From Clostridium sp. UBA6758 (lineage in GTDB: Bacteria > Bacillota > Clostridia > Clostridiales > Clostridiaceae): a DNA stretch of 9,058 bases. Position numbers and translations under genes: made by a program. The first letter of the stretch is position 1. Each line of letters opens with the position of its first letter. Below are positions 1 through 4,933 of the stretch, piece after piece. The notes below the pieces were generated by a model. It made no database searches, was not told the DNA's origin, and saw only the letters and a list, made by a program, of their open reading frames with translations. The stretch is from contig DKGY01000054.1 of NCBI GenBank assembly GCA_002453475.1, positions 90,924 to 99,981 of the forward strand. The letters are read 5' to 3'.

Positions 1-290
1 CCCAAAGAGTCCATAATAACATTGCCTTCTAAGTCTATTATTTGAACTCTACAGTCCGTATTACTCCAAAAGGTATCATTATCATTAAATATATTTTCTT
101 TTACAGTATTTGAGGACAGATATGTATTGTAAAATTCTGATGATATCTTAATTTGTCCATATATAGTATCCTTTAAATTACTATAGTAGTATCCTTTTAC
201 AGCTATGTAAATCATGATTTGAACTATTAAAACAGTTATAACTATAACAATTATATTGCTACTAGATATCTTAGTTTTTATGGATTTCAC
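1..290 (-). CDS. Sensor histidine kinase, N-terminal fragment (runs off left edge)
   Basis: This is the first 96 codons of a membrane protein whose GTG start directly follows the TAA stop of the response regulator. A GGAGGG sequence 8 nt upstream of the GTG, inside the regulator's last codons, supports that start. Residues 1-8 are short and basic (VKSIKTKI). About residues 9-28 form one hydrophobic helix rich in I and V. The rest looks like the start of an extracytoplasmic sensor domain, with YYYSNLKDTIYGQI followed by polar sequence and then a beta-like stretch (CRVQIIDLEGNVIMDSL). The dimerisation and ATPase domains would lie outside the window and are not seen. The role as sensor kinase is inferred from its place directly after an OmpR-type regulator and from the membrane topology. 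The tight junction implies translational coupling, so kinase and regulator are probably made together. The signal it senses cannot be told. Confidence 0.8.
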   Translation of the reverse strand, partial: MKSIKTKISSSNIIVIVITVLIVQIMIYIAVKGYYYSNLKDTIYGQIKISSEFYNTYLSSNTVKENIFNDNDTFWSNTDCRVQIIDLEGNVIMDSL

Positions 291-977
291 TTAGTCTTCC
301 CTCCACTTATATCCTGTTCCCCATACAGTTTCAATATATTTAGGTTTAGATGAATTACCTTCAATCTTACTTCTAATACGTCTTATATTTACATCAATAA
401 TTTTATTTTCTCCTATATAATTATATCCCCATACCATATCTAGAAGTTCATCTCTACTAAATGCTTTATTAGGATTCTCCATAAATATCTTCATAAGCAT
501 ATATTCCTTAGGTGTTAATACTATCTCTTCTTCATCTTTGTATAATACCTTACTATCTAAATCTATTTTAAAAGCTCCAGATATAATTTCCTTACTCTTA
601 AGACTATTTCCTAGTTCCATTCTTCTATGTAATGATTTGATAATAGCTATAAGCTCTAGAGGATTAAATGGCTTTATAATATAATGGTCGGCTCCAAATT
701 CCAATCCCATAATTTTATCCCCATCTTGTGCCCTTGCTGTCAGCATTATTATTCCCATCTGTGGATAATTCTTCTTTAAAATTTCACACACTTTATATCC
801 ATCAATTCCAGGAAGCATTATATCAAGTATTACAATATCAGGACTCTCCTTTGCAACCTCTTCAATACCAAGCTCTCCAGTTTCTGCTTCTACTACCTCG
901 AAACCCTCTCTCTTAAGGCTTATCTTCACAAATTTTCTTATATGTTCTTCATCTTCAATTAATAATATTTTCTTCAT
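291..977 (-). CDS. OmpR/PhoB-family two-component response regulator
   Basis: This is a 228-residue cytoplasmic transcription factor of the usual length for the family. The receiver domain is at about residues 1-118. It has the acidic pair E8/D9, the phospho-acceptor D52 (in ILDIMLPG), T80 (in MLTAR) and K102 (in YIIKPF), which are all the residues needed for phosphorylation. The winged-helix DNA-binding domain is at about 130-227, with VLTPKEYMLM, the recognition helix region VDVNIRRIRSKIE and the terminal wing YIETVWGTGYKW. I chose the ATG at 977 because AGAGGTGG lies 5 nt upstream. A GTG 9 nt further upstream falls inside that ribosome binding site and is unlikely to be used. The partner kinase follows with no gap. 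Target genes and the inducing signal are unknown. PhoP, WalR or ResD cannot be distinguished from the sequence, so no symbol is given. Confidence 0.96.
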   Translation of the reverse strand: MKKILLIEDEEHIRKFVKISLKREGFEVVEAETGELGIEEVAKESPDIVILDIMLPGIDGYKVCEILKKNYPQMGIIMLTARAQDGDKIMGLEFGADHYIIKPFNPLELIAIIKSLHRRMELGNSLKSKEIISGAFKIDLDSKVLYKDEEEIVLTPKEYMLMKIFMENPNKAFSRDELLDMVWGYNYIGENKIIDVNIRRIRSKIEGNSSKPKYIETVWGTGYKWRED

Positions 978-999
978 TATATCCACCTCTAATGTACAA

Positions 1000-1035
1000 A
1001 AGCACCAATAGTAAAATAAATTATTATCGGTGCTT
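1000..1035 (-). terminator. Hairpin terminator or attenuator between small membrane protein and response regulator
   Basis: AAGCACC and GGTGCTT form a 7-bp stem around a 22-nt AT-rich loop. On the minus strand the stem is followed by TTTTGTA. It lies about 50 nt after the stop of the 1084-1422 gene and only 22 nt before the response regulator start. It could therefore end the upstream transcript or act as a partial terminator in the regulator's leader. The T-tract is short, so read-through is plausible. Confidence 0.55.
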
Positions 1036-1083
1036 CTTGTTATTAATTATTTATTTTATCATGTATTAAAGTTTTATCTTTAA

Positions 1084-1422
1084 TTATTCTTCCTTACTAT
1101 CACTCTCTTCATACTCTTCCACATCTACAATTGTAGAATCACTATAGTCTATATAGGATTCTGATTCTGAAGTTACATTGTCACTATGGCTACCTTGCGG
1201 TCTTACATTTTCTTGAGAAGAATAAAATTTATTTGTTTCCTTTTTCACCTTATATTTCAAATACATTATACTAAGAGTAATTATAATTACAATCCCTAGA
1301 ATAAGCCATAAGATTCCTTTAAATACAATTCCTAAAACTCCAAAAATCAATGGGGAAAATATAAATAAAAGTACACATACAAATATAACTTTTATTAATG
1401 TTTTCATCTCAACACTATTCAT
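1084..1422 (-). CDS. Small two-helix membrane protein with acidic C-terminal tail, function unknown
   Basis: I do not recognise a named family in this 112-residue protein. Two hydrophobic helices lie at about residues 8-30 and 33-54, separated by only a short turn around FKG, so it should be a hairpin in the membrane. They are followed by a basic stretch (KYKVKKETNK) and a hydrophilic tail of about 45 residues rich in S, D and E (ending in EEYEESDSKEE). The basic stretch after helix 2 suggests, by the positive-inside rule, that both ends are cytoplasmic. The ATG at 1422 is preceded by AGAAAGGA about 10 nt upstream; a second Met at codon 6 is a weaker choice. The gene lies 86 nt after the dehydrogenase gene and upstream of the two-component pair on the same strand, with a hairpin after it. 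A link to the two-component system is possible but is only inferred from position. Confidence 0.75.
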   Translation of the reverse strand: MNSVEMKTLIKVIFVCVLLFIFSPLIFGVLGIVFKGILWLILGIVIIITLSIMYLKYKVKKETNKFYSSQENVRPQGSHSDNVTSESESYIDYSDSTIVDVEEYEESDSKEE

Positions 1423-1508
1423 AAATTCTAATTCCTTTCTATATGTATGAATTTAATTATCATTATAATATGCAATTGGAACATTTATTACCTATTTTAA
1501 ATGTTAAA

Positions 1509-2246
1509 TTAAAAGCCACCATTTACATTTAGTATTTCTCCTGTAATATAGCTACTATCCTTACTAGCTAAAAATACAGCAGCTCTTCCCACTTCTGATA
1601 CACTTCCAAATCTCCCCATGGGTATTTCCTCTGTTAATTCTAATCTTTCTTCCTCTTGCATCCACATGTTCATCTTAGTTTCAATAACACCTGGTGCTAT
1701 GGCATTTACTCTTATATTACTTAATGCCAGTTCCTTAGCTAAAGCCTTTGTAAAAGAATTTATAGCTCCCTTTGATGCAGAATATAAAACTTCACAGGCA
1801 GCTCCTTCGCCTCCCCAAACTGATGATATATTAATTATGCTACCTTCTTTTTTTGAAATCATATGATTAACTACAGAGTTTGTAGTATTAAATACTGACT
1901 TAAAATTTACAGACATAATTTTATCAAAATCTTCTTCCGACTCATCCATAAATAATCCTATTTTAGAAACAGCTGCATTATTTACTAATACATCTACTTT
2001 TCCCAATTTCTCTATGGTATACTCTATTAATTCCTTAGAAAAGTTATAATTACTTACATCTCCTTTAAATAAAATACAATAGTTTCCCATGGACCTAATT
2101 TCATTTAAAGTCTCCTTAGCGCTTTCATCATCATTAAAATAGTTAAGCACTAATGTTGCTCCTTCTTTAGCAAATTCTAAAGATATTCCCTTACCAATAC
2201 CTCTTGTTCCTCCTGTAATTACTACCACTTTTCCATTTAGTTTCAT
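1509..2246 (-). CDS. ymfI: Short-chain dehydrogenase/reductase, probably EF-P 5-aminopentanone reductase (YmfI type)
   Basis: This 245-residue classical SDR is a cytoplasmic NAD(P)H-dependent oxidoreductase. The Rossmann motif TGGTRGIG is at residues 11-18 and NNAA at 89-92. The catalytic tetrad is visible as N114, S142, Y155 and K159 (YSASK), and the protein ends with the SDR-typical ITGEILNVNGGF. The general family is certain. The segment SSVWGGEGAACEVLYSASKGA, with W-G, then G-A, then C-E before the catalytic Tyr, resembles Bacillus YmfI. That enzyme reduces the 5-aminopentanone group on a lysine of elongation factor P. A FabG-like 3-oxoacyl-ACP reductase is the main alternative, and no fatty-acid synthesis genes are adjacent. 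I chose the ATG at 2246 (the third codon of the longest frame) because GAGG lies 7 nt before it; the ATG at 2252 is only 1 nt from that GAGG. The gene is divergent from the ferredoxin gene. Confidence 0.9.
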   Translation of the reverse strand: MKLNGKVVVITGGTRGIGKGISLEFAKEGATLVLNYFNDDESAKETLNEIRSMGNYCILFKGDVSNYNFSKELIEYTIEKLGKVDVLVNNAAVSKIGLFMDESEEDFDKIMSVNFKSVFNTTNSVVNHMISKKEGSIINISSVWGGEGAACEVLYSASKGAINSFTKALAKELALSNIRVNAIAPGVIETKMNMWMQEEERLELTEEIPMGRFGSVSEVGRAAVFLASKDSSYITGEILNVNGGF

Positions 2247-2329
2247 TTTCATACCTCATAAAATTTCTTTAACTTCTATTGTAGTTATTTTAACATTTGT
2301 TCTTTTATAACACTAGTTCTATATCTATA

Positions 2330-2388
2330 AAATGAATTAATTTAAATAAATGTTAATATATTTTACATTTACTTTAATTAATTCATTT
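2330..2388. repeat. 59-bp imperfect palindrome between divergent genes
   Basis: Arms of 29 bases share one dyad axis at 2359. Positions 2330-2342 (AAATGAATTAATT) pair perfectly with 2376-2388, and 2347-2353 (TAAATGT) pair perfectly with 2365-2371. Only single-base mismatches separate these blocks. It lies about 85 bases upstream of the dehydrogenase start and about 120 bases upstream of the ferredoxin start. Both genes point away from it, so it is not the terminator of either. It may be an operator, a cruciform, or the terminator of a lost gene. It is almost all A and T, which makes chance pairing easier. Confidence 0.6.
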
Positions 2389-2467
2389 ATTAACTATAAA
2401 ACTTATTTATTACTTATGTATTTTAATATATTTAAATATATTTACTCTTTATTATTATATCATAATA

Positions 2468-2476
2468 TGGTATGAT
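2468..2476 (+). promoter_or_regulatory. Candidate extended -10 promoter element for ferredoxin
   Basis: TGG followed by TATGAT forms an extended -10 (TGnTATnAT). The expected -35 position holds only TTTATT, a poor match. Transcription would start near 2483, giving a leader of about 27 nt that contains the AAAGGGGG ribosome binding site at 2494-2501. The position is sensible, but nearby AT-rich hexamers would also pass. Confidence 0.4.
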
Positions 2477-2509
2477 AATCATGATTTAATAGTAAAGGGG
2501 GTTTTTTTC

Positions 2510-2680
2510 ATGGCTTATAAAATAGCAGATACTTGTATCTCATGTGGTGCTTGCGAAGCTGAATGCCCAGTAAGCTGCATAAGTGCAGGAGATGGATTAT
2601 ACGTTATCGATGCTGATTCTTGTATCGAATGTGGTGCTTGTGCAAGTGCATGCCCAGTTGGTGCTCCAGTTCAAGACTAA
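2510..2680 (+). CDS. 2[4Fe-4S] ferredoxin, clostridial type
   Basis: This is a 56-residue soluble electron carrier, the classical length for clostridial ferredoxin. It serves low-potential electron transfer between enzymes such as pyruvate:ferredoxin oxidoreductase and hydrogenase. Two CxxCxxCxxxCP motifs are seen: C9-C12-C15-C19 (CISCGACEAECP) and C38-C41-C44-C48 (CIECGACASACP). Each motif gives three ligands to one cluster and a fourth to the other. The N-terminus MAYKIADTC and the end GAPVQD are typical. The protein has a ninth cysteine at residue 23 (PVSCIS), where relatives I recall usually have Ala (PVNAIS). The ATG is preceded by AAAGGGGG with an 8-nt spacer. The gene stands alone, between a divergent dehydrogenase and a strong terminator, so it is probably monocistronic. 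Its codons are richer in G and C than the neighbours, as expected for a highly expressed gene. Confidence 0.97.
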   Translation: MAYKIADTCISCGACEAECPVSCISAGDGLYVIDADSCIECGACASACPVGAPVQD

Positions 2681-2687
2681 TTCAAAT

Positions 2688-2722
2688 AAAAAATAGATGT
2701 ACAAGCTGTACATCTATTTTTT
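2688..2722. terminator. Strong hairpin terminator after ferredoxin
   Basis: A perfect 16-bp stem (AAAAAATAGATGTACA paired with TGTACATCTATTTTTT) has an AGC loop at 2704-2706, just 7 nt after the ferredoxin stop. The T-run on both strands makes it bidirectional. It also lies immediately after the end of the minus-strand pseudogene at 2733, and may have ended both transcripts. Confidence 0.92.
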
Positions 2723-2732
2723 GTTTAATCCT

Positions 2733-3221
2733 TTATTTTAATTTACTTATAGCATTAGTATCTCTAATAAATATTAACCCATCAAAGGCATCCATAGGCT
2801 TTAAATTTGTGTAATATTCTTCTTCATATCAATTATAAAAAATAATGTTATGCATTAACGTTGAAGATGATAATATTTTTTTAGCCTTCTTATCTTGTGC
2901 TTAAGACTTAAAATCTATAAAACTATTTGGTATTTCTGTTAGATTAAATAAATTAGAAAATAAGCAAGGATTTCCTTCTTCTATGATATAAGTTTCATAT
3001 TCCCCATTTACCCCACTACTGTCTATAGTATACGCTCCAAAGAACTATTTTATCATTTCCATTTTTACTCTCACGATCTAAAATCCAATTAATCTGTCTT
3101 TTATAATTTCAGCTTCCTCATTAGTACTAAGTTTTTCCCCAAATAGTCCCAAGCATATCAATATGAGAATTATTATAACTGAAATAATTAATAGCGCCTT
3201 CTTACCCCTTTTCATCTTCAT
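2733..3221 (-). pseudogene. Decayed gene for a small N-terminally membrane-anchored protein
   Basis: Reading the minus strand from an ATG at 3221 (AAGGGG just upstream) gives MKMKRGKKALLIISVI, a basic start and one hydrophobic helix. It then continues as polar sequence (EKLSTNEEAEIIK) until a TAG at 3078. Shifting frame at the A-run just before that stop continues sensibly as RQINWILDRESKNGNDKIV. A second shift near 3045 restores the first frame (FGAYTIDSSGVNGEYETYII and on to LFNLTEIPNSFIDFKS). That frame then meets TAA, continues (AQDKKAKKILSSS), meets TGA, and ends with DAFDGLIFIRDTNAISKLK and a TAA at 2733-2735. The two frameshifts cancel out, and together with two internal stops they leave no ORF longer than about 60 codons. 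The intact product would have been about 160 residues, anchored in the membrane or secreted. I do not recognise the family. Confidence 0.75.
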
Positions 3222-3282
3222 ACATCCCCTTAAATACCCCTTTTCCCATTAACATAATATATATTAAACTCTAGTTACATAC

Positions 3283-3311
3283 ATAATATGATAATTTTTA
3301 TATGTTTTCAA
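3283..3311 (-). promoter_or_regulatory. Candidate sigma-A promoter upstream of the pseudogene
   Basis: On the minus strand TTGAAA (-35, 3306-3311) and TATTAT (-10, 3283-3288) are separated by exactly 17 nt. The -10 is about 62 nt upstream of the pseudogene's ATG. It is the best-matching promoter of the window, so the broken gene may still be transcribed. Confidence 0.5.
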
Positions 3312-3378
3312 TATTTATACCAAATCTTATATTGAAAATAATTAAAATTCACCTACTTTTCACTGTATAGTAGAAATA

Positions 3379-3420
3379 TAATAAAAAATCAGTAAATCTC
3401 TTAACTGAAATTTACTGATT
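3379..3420 (-). terminator. Terminator of the YitT-family gene
   Basis: An 11-bp stem (AATCAGTAAAT at 3387-3397 with ATTTACTGATT at 3410-3420) has a 12-nt loop. On the minus strand it starts 6 nt after the end of the YitT coding region and runs into TTTTTTATTAT. This is a typical intrinsic terminator. Confidence 0.85.
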
Positions 3421-3426
3421 ATATAA

Positions 3427-4278
3427 CTATTCTAATATATTGCCAAAGCCTTCCCCTAATACCTCATGGACATTATGAGTTATAATGAAAGCGTGTGGAT
3501 CCACTTCTTTTATAAAATTTCTAAGCTTAATAAACTCTTTTTTACCCATTACGGTTACCAAAACATCGCTTTTTTCTAAGTTATATGCTCCTACAGCTCG
3601 ATAAATAGTAGCACTTCTACCTAGCTCTTCAATAATAAATTTTCTTATTTCTTCAGTTTTAGAGCTCATTATTTCTATCCTCTTAGTTATATTAAGTCCA
3701 TCTATAACAAAGTCTACCATGGAGCCATTTATTATAACTCCAAGTAAAGCATACATTCCTGTAGTAGCTCCAAAGGCTATCACTGCAAGTAAGGTTATAA
3801 TAAAATCTATAATTAAAAGCCCTTTTCCTATTTCTAGATGAACATATTTGTTTAATATTTTAGCAGGTATATCCGTTCCTCCTGTTGATGCATTCCTATT
3901 AAACACTATAGCCATACCTATAGCTCCGATTAGTATACCAAAAATTAAATTTATAAGTATATCCTGTGAAATAGGCTTATTAATAGGTACCACTTTTTCT
4001 AAAATAGATATTATTACTGAAAGCATAAGACTAGAATATATGGTTTTTGTTCCAAAAGCCTTTCCAATAAAAATAAAACCTATGACAAAGAAAAATATAT
4101 TTCCTATAAACATTATAACACCAATACTGAGGCTAGGAATGTAATGGTTTATTACCATAGCAAGCCCTGTTAGTCCACCAGCTGCTAAGTTGTGTGGGAC
4201 TAGGAAAAAATGAATACCCATAGCTATTAAAACTAATCCAAAAGTTATTATAATGTAATCTTTAATTTCCTTTTTCAA
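3427..4278 (-). CDS. YitT family membrane protein (DUF161 + DUF2179)
   Basis: About five hydrophobic helices fill residues 8-200 (YitT membrane domain), including the conserved NLAAGGLTGLA near helix 1 and NASTGGTDIPAKIL mid-protein. From about 205 to the end a soluble cytoplasmic DUF2179 domain follows, with RSATIYRAVGAY, VLVTVM, DPHAFIITHNVHEVLGEGF. The length of about 283 residues is normal. The family is widespread in Firmicutes, often in several copies, and its biochemical function is not established; a transporter role is often assumed. I prefer the TTG at 4278 as start, because AGGAGG lies 6 nt before it. The ATG at 4284 is only 1 nt from that AGGAGG, although it adds just two residues. 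The N-terminus then reads MKKEIKDYIIITFG, as in relatives. The gene has its own terminator and appears to be a single-gene unit. Confidence 0.93.
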   Translation of the reverse strand: MKKEIKDYIIITFGLVLIAMGIHFFLVPHNLAAGGLTGLAMVINHYIPSLSIGVIMFIGNIFFFVIGFIFIGKAFGTKTIYSSLMLSVIISILEKVVPINKPISQDILINLIFGILIGAIGMAIVFNRNASTGGTDIPAKILNKYVHLEIGKGLLIIDFIITLLAVIAFGATTGMYALLGVIINGSMVDFVIDGLNITKRIEIMSSKTEEIRKFIIEELGRSATIYRAVGAYNLEKSDVLVTVMGKKEFIKLRNFIKEVDPHAFIITHNVHEVLGEGFGNILE

Positions 4279-4309
4279 ACCCATTCCTCCTTAATTCATC
4301 CTATAAATT

Positions 4310-4336
4310 ATTGTAAAAATATTTTATATTTTTCAA
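4310..4336 (-). promoter_or_regulatory. Weak candidate promoter for the YitT-family gene
   Basis: TTGAAA (4331-4336) and TACAAT (4310-4315) on the minus strand match sigma-A hexamers, but their 15-nt spacer is shorter than the preferred 17. The -10 is about 30 nt upstream of the start codon, leaving room for the AGGAGG site. The surrounding sequence is so AT-rich that chance matches are likely. Confidence 0.3.
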
Positions 4337-4439
4337 TTTAATGTTAATCCTCTTTACCTAATCATATATCAATGGGCAAATTATTACAATATCTCTTTTT
4401 TTCTTATATATATGTTCCACTGTTTAAATACTAATATAC

Positions 4440-4501
4440 GTAAAAAGCTACTACTATAAAATTTAACTGAATCTAATCAGAAACTTTCATAGTAGTAGCT
4501 T
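4440..4501 (-). terminator. Long-stem terminator after the DUF1540 gene
   Basis: A perfect 13-bp stem (AAGCTACTACTAT at 4445-4457 with its complement at 4489-4501) encloses a 31-nt loop. The loop has a small dyad of its own (CTGA/TCAG, 4467-4480). On the minus strand the stem is followed by TTTTTA. It begins 39 nt after the DUF1540 stop codon and separates that gene from YitT. Confidence 0.75.
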
Positions 4502-4540
4502 ATTCTTTATCTTGACTTATTGTATTTACTTATAGTATTT

Positions 4541-4852
4541 TTATTTACAATGAAATGTAGCACACTCTGTTTCTCTAGGTTTACATGCATGATCTCCAGA
4601 AATAGAAATTTCTGAAGCATCGCATTCATGATTTTCATTGTAAACACAATTAGTAGCTTCACATCCTACTACCATTTCTGGATTAGGTGTTTGATTACTG
4701 TTTGATATAGCTCCACTTTTTTCTGCAAAGCTATCGCAACAAGTAGATGATTTATGAGTAGCTTCTCTTCCACCTACTTGAATAGAATCAATACAGCAAT
4801 AATAATCATTATTATATGCACAACTACGTGCATCACATTTTAATTTAGTCAT
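4541..4852 (-). CDS. DUF1540 domain protein with two tandem cysteine-rich modules
   Basis: This 103-residue soluble protein is built from two copies of one module, at about residues 4-43 and 62-102. Both share C-x4-C-x-Y-N, a further Cys, I-x-[VI]-x-G-x2-x-A and a closing T-x-C-x2-F. There are 12 cysteines in all (6, 11, 19, 20, 38, 39, 64, 69, 77, 90, 97, 102), suggesting metal binding or disulfides. The linker (SNSNQTPNPE) is polar and flexible. DUF1540 is common in Clostridia and its function is unknown to me. Copy 1 has CC pairs (19-20, 38-39) that copy 2 lacks, so the copies have diverged. AGGAGG 7 nt before the ATG is an excellent ribosome binding site. It lies 81 nt downstream of the DUF4153 gene on the same strand with no obvious terminator between, so co-transcription is possible. 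Confidence 0.9.
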   Translation of the reverse strand: MTKLKCDARSCAYNNDYYCCIDSIQVGGREATHKSSTCCDSFAEKSGAISNSNQTPNPEMVVGCEATNCVYNENHECDASEISISGDHACKPRETECATFHCK

Positions 4853-4933
4853 AAAAACGCCTCCTAAAGCTTATTTTTATATTATTGTTTCAATTTAGTA
4901 GGCAAATTATTCTTACATAATTTTATTGATTTT

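Noticed and set aside
728..916. 62-codon plus-strand ORF opposite the response regulator
   Set aside because: Low-complexity Leu/Gln/Pro product antisense to the well-supported receiver domain, with no RBS; a shadow frame.
978..986. GTG start three codons upstream for the response regulator
   Set aside because: The GTG is part of the AGAGGTGG ribosome binding site of the ATG at 977; relatives begin with MKKILLIEDE.
1480..1505. AACATTT/AAATGTT hairpin after the SDR gene as a terminator
   Set aside because: Only 7 AT-rich pairs and no T-run follows on the minus strand.
1618..1866. 82-codon plus-strand ORF opposite the SDR gene
   Set aside because: Antisense to the catalytic core of a clear SDR, no RBS and no recognisable domain.
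2620..2814. 64-codon plus-strand ORF overlapping the ferredoxin and its terminator
   Set aside because: It runs through the ferredoxin in another frame and through the terminator hairpin; the Cys-rich start is a frame artefact.
3848..4144. 98-codon plus-strand ORF opposite the YitT-family gene
   Set aside because: Hydrophobic product mirrors the membrane helices on the other strand; no RBS.
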